From positions 1-64,000 of the forward strand of contig JABVXV010000019.1 of the NCBI GenBank assembly GCA_013365325.1: DNA of 64,000 nt, read 5' to 3'. This DNA comes from Dipetalonema caudispina. Lineage: Eukaryota; Nematoda; Chromadorea; Rhabditida; Onchocercidae. The stretch's first letter is position 1, and every line of letters begins with the position of its first letter. Below are positions 13,638 to 25,058 of this stretch, piece after piece. The position numbers were made by a program, and so were the translations under genes. The notes beneath the pieces are model-generated. The model ran no database searches, was not told the origin of the DNA, and worked only from the letters and a program-made list of their open reading frames with translations.

Positions 13638-16600
13638 TTAAGGCGAAGAATCAATTGCAGCATTTTCAGGATCGCCATCACCTTTCGTTCTTTTTGTTTT
13701 ACCTTGTGTTTCATCTTCGACTGATCTTTTTAATTTTTTACGTACCAAATTGCTAACATCGTCAACGGGCATTCCTTTTATCGATGACTTAAGTGAGACC
13801 TTCTCTTCATCACCTTCCGCAACAGTAGTTTTCTGAAACGTAACGTCATTTAGATTCGTTAAAATATTAGCATCTGCAACAAGTATGGGGAAAAAGATAA
13901 AAGTAATAAAAGGAAAGATAATGAAAAAAAATTGAAAAGACGCAGAAAAAGTGAATAGAATTGGAAAAACTGATTCAGTAATCAAGTAAAATAGATCCAA
14001 ATAAGCGAAGCATAATTTGCTTTGTTTTAAACAGATCTTTGCATAAAAAACGAAGAACAAAATATTACACATGCGATTAGGCTTAACAATAGTTTTAATC
14101 CAACGCAATTTCACAATAAAACCATTTTTAAAATGGCTCTCAAGTTATCAAAGTTTAAATCCCCCAATATATCCAATTAAAAACTAGGACTTTTGCTGAA
14201 TGATTTCGAATGGGACTCACTTTTGTTAAACTCCTCGCACTTTCCAAAGAATCATCGATTTTCACTTGAATTTCAGGCAACAAAGACTTGAGTTCATCGA
14301 TTTCCTTTTTAATTTTCTCTACTTCTTCCTGACTTTCGTGCGTTAATTGTGCTTCAAGTTTTGCTGGAATATGTACAAAATACATTTACTTCCTTGGTCT
14401 GGATAAAGCCTATACCAGAAACAAAGTCTCCCTCGAAAAGCAAACTTATATTTCCTGCTTTTGAAGTCTGATCAATTTATCTAGGTGGAAAAATACGAAT
14501 AAAAAATGCTTTAAGCAAAATTCAACTCACCTAATCTTGCCTCCAGAATTTCTTTTGATTTCCCGAAAACTTTAGCAGCATTACCAAACTCTTTGGCAAG
14601 ATTATGAGTTCGTCCTTTTACGAAATAAGCCTGCGCGACACGCCGATCGACTCCACCGAAAATGCTTTCCGTAAGTAAAATACATGCGTCAATATCATCG
14701 ATCGCCTGTTTATAATTCTCTGCATCAGTTGAGCAATCAGCGAGATCCAGAAGAACTTCCACTTTCTTCTCTTTCCAACCTTCCTCTTCCAGATGCCTGA
14801 AAATTACGAATATTCAATTCAGATTCCCAAATTTAAGTAGCAAGATTGGAACCAAATAACTATTGAATTCGAAATATTATTCTTTTCCATTTGCATATTA
14901 AGTGATTCTATTCAATGACTTTCTTCAATCAGTCCATCAAATCATGTGGAAATAGAAATAACTTCCGTTGTATTAAATTAACCGATCTACAGTCAGTAAC
15001 ATAGCAATGCGGATATCACCTGAACCAATTAATCAATTAAAAGGACATGGTATTATAGATGACGTTATAACAGTGTAACTATATTTAAAATACGAACATT
15101 AAAATAGCTTTAAGCTTCAACCTATGTTAAAATAAACACTGACTTATCACAAATGGTTCGGGCAACTTCCAAATTCTCCCATGCTAGCTGCAAATATTCA
15201 ACATCTCCTGCATCACTGGATTCATCCTTGCTTCCATCCTCCTCCGAAATTCCATCCTTACCGCCCTCATCTAGTTTATCATCTTCTTCTTCGTCCTCAA
15301 CTTCACCATTTCTTTCTTTCTTCTCGTCCTCTCCCTCAATTCTGCTCCTTTCTTCATTACAATCCATAGCTTCATCTTCATCTTTCTCCTTATCTACAAT
15401 ATATTGATTAATAGTAACTGGTCATTAGTACGACCAAATATCTTTTTAATTACATATTAACAAAATAACTTTTACCGTTTTTGATTATATAATTTCTCTT
15501 CGTTTCCTCTTTCTCCACACTACTTCTTTCACTTTCCATTGTTTCTGCTCCATTTTTACCGGCATCAACATCAGCCTTTTTTTCCTCGCCTACCTTAAAA
15601 TTTAGTTCATATCCTCATAAAAGAATTAAATCAAAGTAATAAAACAGTTGGTTCATCAGACAATCATTTTTTGATTAAACATCAAGACCAACTCCATAAA
15701 AATTCTGAAGAATTTGCCACGAAGTGGTCGATGAAAAATGAAAAAAGTCACAATTTTTAAACATATTCTGTATTCACAAATTCTAATAATTTGGAAGAAA
15801 CTCACATGCAGTAAACTAGAGAATTTCCAGAAATTAAAATAAAGAAAAAACAATCTAACATCCATCAGAGTCCCTTTTTTGTACAACAAATATGACGATA
15901 GAAACATTCATAAAAACTTGCCTCTTCGTATTTCTCCAGCATGTTGAAAGAATCAACCGGATAACAGGAATTTTTTTCCTCCAGGGCTTCGACATTCTCT
16001 TCCAAAGCATTGCAAACCTTTTCTACAATTTCAGCTCTTTCTTCTTCTAAACAGAGAATCAGGCTTTTGTAAAAAATATCTAACTGATAAGAAATCAGAA
16101 ATGGAAAACTCAATTCCAAAGATCAGAAATGAAAAATGACCGGTAAGTGATTCCACTTCCTCGATATTTCCGTCCTTTCCGTTGTTCTGCTTCCTGCATG
16201 CTTCTTCATCAGTAGTTGCAATACCTTGCAGAGCATTTGAAAAAACGCTATCCTCCAGTCTGGCCAATTCAAGCAAAGTCTTGCCATAATACAGATGAGG
16301 ATCAAATGTTGGAGCAGCAAAATATCCATAAATGCTGACACTGAAACTCTGATACAAGGATGCTGCCTCTTATTTCACCATACATCTCACAATTTATCAA
16401 CTGATGATAGTACTGGAAGCGGTCACAAATAGGATCAAAAATCAAATTATTTTACTGCAATCGTTATTTCTTCAGTCCGAGCATGAATATATTTCAATCT
16501 TTTATGTAAACTTTAAACAAAACCTACGAGAGCTCAGCAGCTTCGCTCAGTTTTATTTCAGCTTCTTTGAATCTCCCTGATATATATGCTTGTTTTCCTT

Positions 16601-16906
16601 CAGCCAAAAGCGTTTGAAATTTTACATCTCTGAAACTCAATCGTTGAAACGAATTTCAATTATCGAATAACTTGGAAAAATACATAATATAACAATTGTT
16701 GAGACCAAAATGTACAGGAAGGCATTTCAGCAGGGAAAAAAAAATAACGTTTCAAAGTCAAACCTTCCAAATTTCACTTAACTTTTAAAAAGGATTGGAT
16801 GTAGAATTTAAGCAATGGAAAGGTAAACTTCAGCGAAACAAAGATTAACGAACCCTTCGTCCTCATTCTTGTTGATAAATTCACCATTCCCCGAAGTAGG
16901 TATCAT
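13638..16906 (-). CDS. nasp: NASP-type histone chaperone (SHNi-TPR)
   Basis: I assemble nine exons (high to low): 16906-16854, 16629-16528, 16340-16141, 16046-15922, 15593-15476, 15393-15144, 14796-14531, 14363-14221 and 13832-13638. All phases agree, giving about 483 residues. NASP binds H3-H4 (and in some species linker histone) and maintains the soluble histone pool in the nucleus. The family signature is clear: a TPR-like helix pair with GKTLLELARLED (residues 71-82) and VFSNALQG; a long acidic Glu/Asp stretch interrupting the repeats (about 200-255), typical of NASP; a second TPR segment beginning YLQLAWENLEVA; and a third around residues 285-370. After these come a coiled-coil-like segment and a C-terminal basic tail (VSNLVRKKLKR about 446-455, KTKRTK 464-469) that should act as a nuclear signal. 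The intron between exons 4 and 5 has a GC donor. The C-terminal region converges on the DB-module gene. Confidence 0.93.
15594..15921 (-). other. GC-AG intron in NASP
   Basis: On the minus strand exon 4 ends GAG and the intron starts GCAAGT, then ends TTTTAAG before GTA. Using GC as the donor keeps phase 0 on both sides and an open frame. The nearest GT (three bases further in) would put exon 5 into a frame with an early stop. AG|GCAAGT is the standard extended consensus of the minor GC-AG class spliced by the major spliceosome. Confidence 0.8.
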
Positions 16907-17111
16907 TTTTCGTGTTTTACTAAGAATATACACGTCGTATGTGACACGTGTAGCTGTATAACGCTTCACGTCCAACTAACACGTACCGATCTCTTTCCTT
17001 CTCCGTACACTTATATTCGCGCTCCTTTCACAAAAGGTTTGGAGTCAAGTAGCCAAAGCTGAAAATTCCTTCGGATCGACGTGTTTAGCGTGACAGAGGT
17101 GATGATGGGAG

Positions 17112-17466
17112 ATGAGAGTGTTGGCTAATTTGTTGTCTCAACTTTTGATTTTCATTACTTCTGAGATATTAATGTTGTTATGGGAATTTATGCTTGCTAA
17201 TAAATGTCATAGCGCTGTCGTAACGAAATGGGGTAAATATTTATTAGGCGCTTTTTTCTAGAGTGAATTTAAGTTAACTTTTCCAGCATAATTTTTCATC
17301 TTGCTTTTGTGCATAATAACTAATTTATACTTAATAACTGGATTTCCTCTAAAAAACTTTTCCAGAAAACAGTTACAGAAAAAACCATCTTCGACTGAAT
17401 ACTTTCGTCGACAAAAACGCCAATCTTATTTACTTTAATTACAATTTTCTGAATTGTCTAATTTAA
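17112..17466 (+). CDS. Candidate small two-exon gene, unknown
   Basis: There are two open exons, 17112-17232 (ATG start, donor G|GTAAAT) and 17366-17466 (acceptor ACTTTTCCAG, ends TAA). Phases agree and encode about 73 residues. The first 30 or so residues are strongly hydrophobic (Leu/Ile/Met/Phe-rich), consistent with a signal peptide or membrane anchor. The second exon is Asn/Leu/Lys-rich. I recognise no family. It starts about 205 bp from the NASP start codon in head-to-head orientation, so a shared promoter is possible. The call rests only on splice consensus and open frames in AT-rich DNA, so chance is a real alternative. Confidence 0.28.
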
Positions 17467-20400
17467 TTAAGTCCAAATCATAGAAGCAGTTCTGACTATA
17501 TTTAGGGTGCTTAAATTTTTCCAGAAGAATTTTAGTTGTTAAATTAGTAATTGAGATGTTGTTTTTGGTGTGTTTGTTGGATTCTGTTAGATAGATATAG
17601 CTATCGGAAAGAACCGAAATAATAGAAATTTACTTTGATGATTGATTCGTCACTTACAATGAATATGAATGAATATTACGGTGCGATCATCTTTTTCTCC
17701 AATTACTAAGCTTTATCTTCAATATTAAATACTGGAAACTAATTTACATGCAAATACTTCTGGTCTGATAACCTAACTTATGGATGATGTTGAGAATGTT
17801 GTAAAGCAACTCACACTATAAAAAGGGTTGTAATCAGTTGGAGGGGTATCCTTTTGCACTAGTCGTTAACTCAAAGAGTGACGCTTCTATCAACTCCCAA
17901 TGCAACTTATCAGCTGATAACTTCCCCATTATTTTAATATTAATAAAACAATCATTTGTGATTTCAATTTTCATATTTTGATTGTATTATAAAATAGTTG
18001 TAGCAAATAAAATTCGTTATAACAAAATCTTTATCATACAAAAAACCAATTTTCCCACATTTTCAATCCATCACACAAAAACATTTTCACGACAACAATA
18101 TTACCATTGCAATGTTCTTATCTTAAAAATAAATTTTCGAAATTTTTTGAAATTTTCTTCTCTATTTATTCATCTTATCAAGTATTAAAATAACTCATCA
18201 ATGGCATAAATCGGTAAAAATTTAATGTCGTTTACACTGTAAATCAACCTTATTTACCCAGCACAAATGGTAATTATTTTGAGACCTATTAAACAGATAC
18301 GAGTTACTTATCTCTGCTTAGGCTTCTTTTTTGAGTTAATGCATTTGTTCTATTTTAGGTTGATCTACATTAGCAATCTTACTTTAAGAGTTAAAGAGAA
18401 TGACAATGAATAGCATTTAAAGGTTCCGAGAAATATTTATTCCTTGCAAATGTCAATTATCATCCGATTATCGCTGTTATAAAGTTGAAATGATATTAAA
18501 CAACTATTTTTCGTTTTATTTCAACAGGATATTCTAATCAGTAAATAAATTTGTATTATTTTGATAACGTATATTATCTTATTTTTGCTCTTCGTGTTCA
18601 TATTTATGGATATTTGGTTTTTGTGATTTATTTTCATGTTTATGGATGAATAGTAAAGGAAAGAGAAATAGCTGTATGCCATGTTGCTAATCTGTTGCAT
18701 CTAAACTTCTGATGCCTACAATCATGTTTTAGATTACATTCATCGATTTTCCTGATTGTAAGTCTTATCTGTTTCAGACAGTCATTATGAAATAGTCAGC
18801 TCAAATTCCCGATGAAACATCACCATTTTTTAAACTCTGATTATAGTTATATCGAGCAGTAAGGTCACTGGGTTATACTTTTTACAACACTCTTACAAGA
18901 GGATACTTGCACAATCAGCCGGCAGTGACATGTCCATAAAACTTGGAAGAAGTTGAACGAAATTATGAGGATTTTATTTATTGTGGATATTAACAATAAG
19001 TTACTTTTTGATAAGAATTTATTATTATTTGATCTCTTTATGGTTTCAGGTATAGGGAGGTTTCCATTTGACAAATTACGAGACACTTTTTTGCTAGTTT
19101 TGTATTTATCATATTTTTCAATATCTGTATTTCACTAATTTCCGACAATTTTAATTCTTATCTTACTAAATAAAAATATTTCATTTTTTATGAATAAGGA
19201 TGTTTAAAAGTTGAATTAAACATGTTCGAAGTAAAAACCAATTGAAGTGGAATGGACGGAACAGTTTGAGATGGTAGTTGGAATCCTGAATCTCGTATGG
19301 TTTGAATTTACAATAGTTTACTATTTGTACTTTGCAGAATATGGGTAGTATTATTTTTAATACTCGATTCTAAATTCTAGACTTGATTTAGTAATAAAGT
19401 GATTTTGACATATAAAGCGAAAAAGGAAGCAAAAATGAAAAGGATGGTTTTTATATATTTGAAATATCCTTTGTTTCAATAATTTTGCGCAAATGGGCAA
19501 CTCAGTCATTTGAAACTATTTTTTTCTTTAAATAGGAGAATAATTTTCGTTCTTGTCGATGTCCCTCAATGAGGCATTCTTGGATCTGTTCTAAAACTTA
19601 ACAGATAAATAAAGGAGTTCAAAAACTTTTAAATGAGGAATAGCAAGTTCTGTAGTTGATTTCAATTCTTTAAATTAAAACTTGATGCCTTAAATGCTCA
19701 TCTTTTCTAGGTGCAATAACTCTGAAGTAATTTTACTTGCCGTACTTATCGCAGTAATGATTCTCAACTCTTGTATTTCAAAAATGAAAAAAAAGCACTT
19801 ATTTCGTCTTCCAATTTGAATTCCTAAACATCTTTCTTTCGAAAATGTCATTTATCACTTGTATTTGTGTAGTACCGAACTCACTTGCAATCCCGCTGAT
19901 TCAAATTTGCCGTCCACAAATCTCCCTATTACACATGATGTCATCGATTGCTGTAAAAAATGCTTTCTTTTCATAATATATTTTCTAACTGAAATTACAA
20001 GAAGAGCAAATGATGTTGCAATTCAAAATATCGCTGGAAAGGATTCTGGCTGTCTTACATAAGGGATTTCTTGTGTTTACGAACTGATTATTGGAAATTA
20101 TTTCAAGAAATTGTTTAATTTTTGATTTAGGATTCAAGTCTTTCAGTCTTGACTGTGTAACCTGGCATTATCCTATCCTTATGTTCACTCCAAAAAAAAT
20201 GCATACGCTTCTCTTTGCTCGTCTATTACTCGCCTGAAAATCATCAGATGAAAGCCGAAGTGAAACTTAAGTACAGTTCATTGGTTTCTCATTAATCTTG
20301 AGTTTCAAACTTCTCTGATTTAAAAATTCTTTTTATAACTAGAACTTTTTTACATTTGATTCACTTCTCGATGAGCTAATGGATTTGTTGTGAATGAAAT

Positions 20401-20755
20401 GAGTACTTGTGGATATCGTTTTAACCTGAGCATTTATATATTTCGTAAAAAGTAAATTTTAATTTGCTACAGAAGAAAACAGTGCTTGCACTATCGAATA
20501 TTTTTAGAAGGCACTACCGAGTATTGGAATTATAACAGTTGTTAGTAGTAACAGCAGACTCAAAAATCCTCTGGAAATTGAAATTGAAATGGAAATTCAT
20601 TGTCTTTTACGATATAAGTTTCAGTTCATTGCAGCATGATGGTTTCTTTTTTACACGTACAGCTAGAGTTTGGCTTGAAGAAGGTTGTACAGTACTTACA
20701 CTTTTCGGTTCCCTAATCTTTTTCCTGCTTTCTGTGCTAAGCGGTGATGGGCGGC
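17467..20755. other. Intergenic region, nothing firm
   Basis: About 3.3 kb of AT-rich sequence. A short plus-strand frame at 19859-20062 contains several cysteines (CCKKC) but lacks an ATG start and a convincing acceptor. The plus-strand frame around 20539-20781 is opposite the weak minus candidate. No repeats or RNA genes were recognised. Confidence 0.5.
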
Positions 20756-21579
20756 TTACTGGATTCCGGATTTGCACATAAGTTCCTGATGACTGGAAAT
20801 TCAAGAGTTGGTTAAACAGGAGGCTGAGTTACCTGAACTCTGGCCCATATAAGCCGGCATAGATTTTAAAACTGCAATGGATGTGCAGCGCTTGAGAGAT
20901 TTTTAGAATCGTTTGTATCCAGGAGTCCTCTTATCTAGCTATTTTATTTTAATGAGCAGCTCAAGTCTGAAGTTTTAATGGTTGCTCTGAAGTATTGAAT
21001 GGATTTTCCTTCAAAAAAGTTAAGGTTTTTAAAAAATAAGTGGAAACTTTGGTTATACTTCTGTTGGTGATTTCTGTGAATTTTGTTTCTGTGAGCTGTT
21101 GTTACTTGCCATCTCATATGCTGCGTTCGTCCGCCTGCATTTTCAAATCTTCAAATGCAATCTTACGATGTCCAAAATTTTAAAGAAGCACAGATTAACT
21201 GGTGTGTTATTATCATCTATTTGGGTGATTATTTTGGTGCATCTCTCTATTCGAAGAGTCGTATCATGTGTTCTAATTTCCGCCATTGTATCATCCATTG
21301 TTCGCTCATTAAATAAGCATAGCTTTTAGAATTTTATTTGAACATAGTTCAAAATTATTCCAAACGTTACTAACTGCTGCATTTTATACCGTACCTGCTG
21401 CGTTTATTTCGAAGGACGGATGACATTTTAGGTCTCCCCTTGAATGAATATTTGACGACAATCTCAACCTCAGCATTCAATTCCGTTGCAAGAATTTCTG
21501 CTTCGTTCTGAAAGCTTTCAAAAATTCGTTGCATTTGGTTGTCAGCTGCACGCGCTCCTTCGATTGTAGCAATGAGCAT
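20756..21579 (-). CDS. Candidate small three-exon gene, unknown
   Basis: Possible exons are 21579-21395 (ATG start, donor AG|GTACGG), 20871-20833 (acceptor CATTGCAG, donor AG|GTAACT) and 20792-20756 (acceptor TTTCCAG, ends TAA). The phases agree and encode about 86 residues. The first exon looks protein-like: a charged amphipathic stretch (QMQRIFESFQNEAEILATEL) followed by basic residues. Against it, the second intron would be only 40 nt, far below the others in this window, and exons 2 and 3 are tiny. The gene lies downstream of the ceramide glucosyltransferase on the same strand. No family was recognised; a pseudogene fragment or chance are alternatives. Confidence 0.25.
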
Positions 21580-22072
21580 TAAATCAAATACACTTACTTT
21601 TATTTCTCGTTTCTAGCATTAACAATTTGCATACTTTTTATGTATTTTCAGTTTAGGACTCCTTGATATTTGAGGAAAATCCCGATAAAGTTGTAAGAGT
21701 ACATCTTGGTGGTTACTAAATGACAAAGTCTGGCAAAAAGTTTTAGTAATGCAAAAAATATATGCAAAATGAAAAAGAAAGAAATTTTAATATGACGAAA
21801 TATAGCCAAATTTAAACGATATGTTGGATGGAAAACGAAATAAAGAGTGGACAAAAACATAACGCGGTCAGGGCGAAAAGATAATGACATACCGGAAAAA
21901 TGCTAAGTACTGTGGTCACTGATGGAAGCGGCAAAAATAATTATAACCTGACCAGAAAAAATCCGAAAGCTACGAAAAATGCAGAAAAATATTCATATAC
22001 TTACTGAATGCAACTGATCGCATATTGGTGGACGGAAATACTGCAAAACTCAAGTAATAAAGTTTTCAAATC
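21580..22072. other. Short intergenic gap, nothing seen
   Basis: This is the 3' flank of the minus-strand ceramide gl­ucosyltransferase gene, presumably holding its 3' UTR. No open frame with coding character and no repeat was found. Confidence 0.5.
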
Positions 22073-25058
22073 TCAATAACTATTCAGTTTTTTTGGTGAA
22101 CGTGCTGGTGGCGCGATACGTCCACCCCAACGAAGCCGAAAATTGCCTTTCCGCCATTTGATGTTTGGGTTAAGCAGCGCACGACACCAAGTTGGGAAAG
22201 ACGATATTTCACGATACAACCAAACAAACAGGAATTGTGCAAAGGAAAATGGCAGCGGTCCATTCTGAAACATGAGAATACAGTTAAGTACAGAATGAAG
22301 AAGCGAAGTATCCTTTCGCCAAAGATTTTGATGATATCAACGTTTGCTTCAACTTCTTCCAATAGAAGTTGTGATAGAAAGGATCGATATAAGGCGTAAT
22401 TAAAAATTTCCATCCCCCCACCGCCCCATTCAGGAAAAAGGAGAAAAAAAAGAATGATTTTATTTAATATAATTTCTTAGTGAAACAAGAAAGAGAGAGA
22501 GTCATCAGCAGTGACTCATCATAGAGAAGTTTTTGAATGCAGTTATTAATGCAACCTGTAGAATATACGTAACATCATGATTCAAAAGTATGAGCAAGAT
22601 GGACCTGAATAAGATGGATCAAAGTGTAGTCGCAGGAGATCCAGTAAATGAGGTGAAAAATAAAGTAGTAAAAGATGTAAGTTGGTGAGGACGGGAGTAG
22701 AATCAAAACAGCACAACATCCGAGTATGCCTGACAGAAAACAATCTTGCAAAGGTTCCAATATTATCGTGTGAGGCAGCATTGCTATACGTAATTTTATC
22801 CATCTGAAAATGTATTGCTACAGAAATAGCCTTAAGTGTTAACTTTAACTGTAACTGAGGAGTTCATTCACTCCGAAGATTTAAAAATAATCAGTAAGCA
22901 TCCAGAAGCTTAGTCATTAAAGTTACAAACGACTCAAGAAATAGGCTCTCATTAAGAATACAAAATTACGAAATTCGAATCACTTCTGTTACGATCTGAA
23001 TAAGCGTCTCCGAAAAAAAAAATAACACGAACCTGCATATACGTTCATGAAAAGTGTTCGGATCGGGTTTTGCTGTGTTCTGCATGGCGGGCAGACCAGA
23101 AATGGCAATTTTCCATCCCCTTAAGGATTATAAGTTATTACTATTCTAATTATAAATTTGATAAAAGTTAATATTTTAAGTTTAGGATTACACTTCTCAA
23201 CAAAACTGAAGCTGCTGAGCATAATGCATTACAGTGGTTTATCCCTCGGGGAAAAGGGATAAATCACAATAATGCATTGTGCTTAGTAATATTTCGCAAA
23301 TAAACATGGCGCAATCATTTGGCTTATCTGTTGTTATATGGGCGCTCGATACTAATGACATTGTCATGCGATTATCAAAATCGAAATTATGAATACGTGC
23401 CTTTCTGCAAATGCAACACCGAAGAAGTAATCCTCAGCAAGATAATCACCAAAATTTTCCATACCACCAGCATCCTCGAGAGCGCATTTTCTCATTAGTG
23501 ACGACATTCCCGTTGAACAAATAAAACGCAAACAATTACCAGCTAAATAAATGCGTGCATGTCCTGTACCAAAATATACCTGAAATATTTGAAAAATGAT
23601 TACCCCGTAACCTCGATTCTTAGACTAACAGCTTGTGATGCATATTTAAGGAATAATGCAGGAAGTTTCAGGTCGGAAACTGATAAGAGTTCGATTTGTT
23701 ACCTGTTCAAGGTTAGCTCCGAAACCAGGTCTATCAGCGCAAAAAGGCATCTGTGTAACTAGTGCTACATCATCCTTCATGGCATTCACCATATCCATCA
23801 GTGCATCCTCACGCACTAGAAAGGAAATATTGAAATTCGTTTCTGAATTTCAAATGTTATCATCCATAAAGTTATAATTCACTTCAATATCTAAAGCAAC
23901 AAAAATTTAACAATAAAACTTACTATAAATTCCACTATCGCTAACCAAAATTAATGGATATTTCGAAGCACGATATGCAGGCATCATATTATCAATCTTT
24001 GGATTTAATCCAATATTGCCACCACCTAAGACAAAACAGAATCCAAAATTTTGTAAATGTGTTATGATTTAAGAAATTAACGGGAATACAATCAAGAAAA
24101 GTAAAGTGATGAGCCAGAAACAAAGTTAGTATCAGTATTAACTCTGTATTAAAAAGTACTAGAAAAATTCCATCCGAGCGCTAACATACCATGGGAACTT
24201 TTAAATAAGAAAATGAAATGAACTTAACACAAAAAAGGCGTGCATCAATATACGGATATTTCATCATTAAAGCTTCAACGACTTTTTGAGAGGGATCACT
24301 CGCATCATGCAAACAGAATAGTAATTCATACTGAAAACAAAATGAGTTTCAAAATGCTTATTTATTTGCGCCTTTTCTCGAAGTATAAAACACTATATTT
24401 AACAAATTCATGTCTTGGAGATGAAAGTGCTTCTTGGTTCAAAATCTGCAGAAATAACAAAATACGGAAATTATTTACGTCTTGATGGAATAACAATATG
24501 TAGTTGAAATTTCTGACCACGGAAGCAGTAATTTTCATCCTACTAAATGTTTAGCATTCATGACTTAAATATGAACTTGATAACATTTAGAGGAGTGACT
24601 TACACAGTGATATTTTAACTTAAAAAAACTTTCGAGGTTGAAAAATAAGTTTTCGTCAGTGCCGACTAGCGGTTTGATAATAGACACTCCAGCTGTATCG
24701 GTTCTCATGATTATTGGTCGGTGCAAACGATACTTTCTGCAAAGGAATAAAAATATGGTATTCAAAAAGAGATTTTTCTTCAAAGCACTCCTAATTTTCA
24801 TTTTGAAGAATCATTTACCCATTCAATCGAAATATGTGAAGATATTAAGGAAACATTTTAAATTATTTGAAAAACATAGCCATGTTCAGATAGAATATTT
24901 GGAAATATAGGTAATTCAAAAAGAAGACAGAAAACATACGCGTAGGAGATTGCGATGATATGAACGATGTACAAGCCACAAAGGAATAGAGAAATGCTGA
25001 TTGCAAATGGGAATGCACAGCTCGAGATGAAATCGACAACTGTAAGTGTGATTTGCAT
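22073..25058 (-). CDS. cgt: Ceramide glucosyltransferase (UGCG family, GT21)
   Basis: There are nine exons: 25058-24940, 24736-24604, 24330-24231, 24025-23924, 23815-23703, 23579-23401, 23119-23033, 22803-22605 and 22264-22073. All phases agree, giving about 407 residues (vertebrate UGCG is about 394). The enzyme transfers glucose from UDP-glucose to ceramide on the cytosolic face of the Golgi, the first step of glycosphingolipid synthesis. The sequence shows an N-terminal membrane anchor (residues about 10-38), then [18 protein letters not shown] (from residue 61), the LHDASDPS segment (Asp93/96), LVSDSGIY (Asp147), LAEDYF (Asp239) and the processive-type R275-I-C-R-W279 motif. C-terminal hydrophobic segments follow, then [11 protein letters not shown] and the [12 protein letters not shown] ending. 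Together these match the D1-D2-D3-(Q/R)xxRW layout of GT21. The exon 6-7 intron has a GC donor and contains a strong hairpin. The start codon directly follows a CAG acceptor, probably a spliced-leader or 5' UTR site. Confidence 0.95.
23120..23400 (-). other. GC-AG intron in cgt
   Basis: Exon 6 ends GAA AG followed by GCACGT, and exon 7 starts after TTAAG with G GGA TGG. Joining there gives Glu-Arg-Gly-Trp-Lys, matching the conserved RGW(K/R) of UGCG proteins. The alternative GT three bases into the intron gives the wrong phase. The donor matches AG|GC but has C where the class usually has A at intron position +4. Confidence 0.75.
23215..23286 (+). repeat. 72-nt foldback with 32-bp stem
   Basis: The arms 23215-23246 and 23255-23286 are inverted copies matching at 27 of 32 positions, with an 8-nt loop (CGGGGAAA). 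Read as plus-strand RNA, three of the five differences become G-U pairs, leaving two mismatches. Read as minus-strand RNA (the host-gene sense), four mismatches remain. It lies in the GC-AG intron of the ceramide glucosyltransferase gene. It could be a miRNA-like precursor, a miniature transposon foldback or an intron structural element. I recognise no known miRNA in it. Confidence 0.85.

Noticed and set aside
13833..14114. N-terminal extension of the last NASP exon on the minus strand
   Set aside because: It is the intron read through in frame; the true exon starts at 13832 after a CGTTTCAG acceptor and matches phase with the previous exon.
15153..15407. Plus-strand Ser/Pro-rich open frames
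   Set aside because: They are the complement of the acidic Glu/Asp stretch of NASP exon 6; the low-complexity composition keeps the opposite strand open.
19859..20062. Cys-containing plus-strand frame resembling an extracellular module
   Set aside because: No ATG, no convincing acceptor, and the cysteine spacing fits neither the DB nor the TSP1 pattern.
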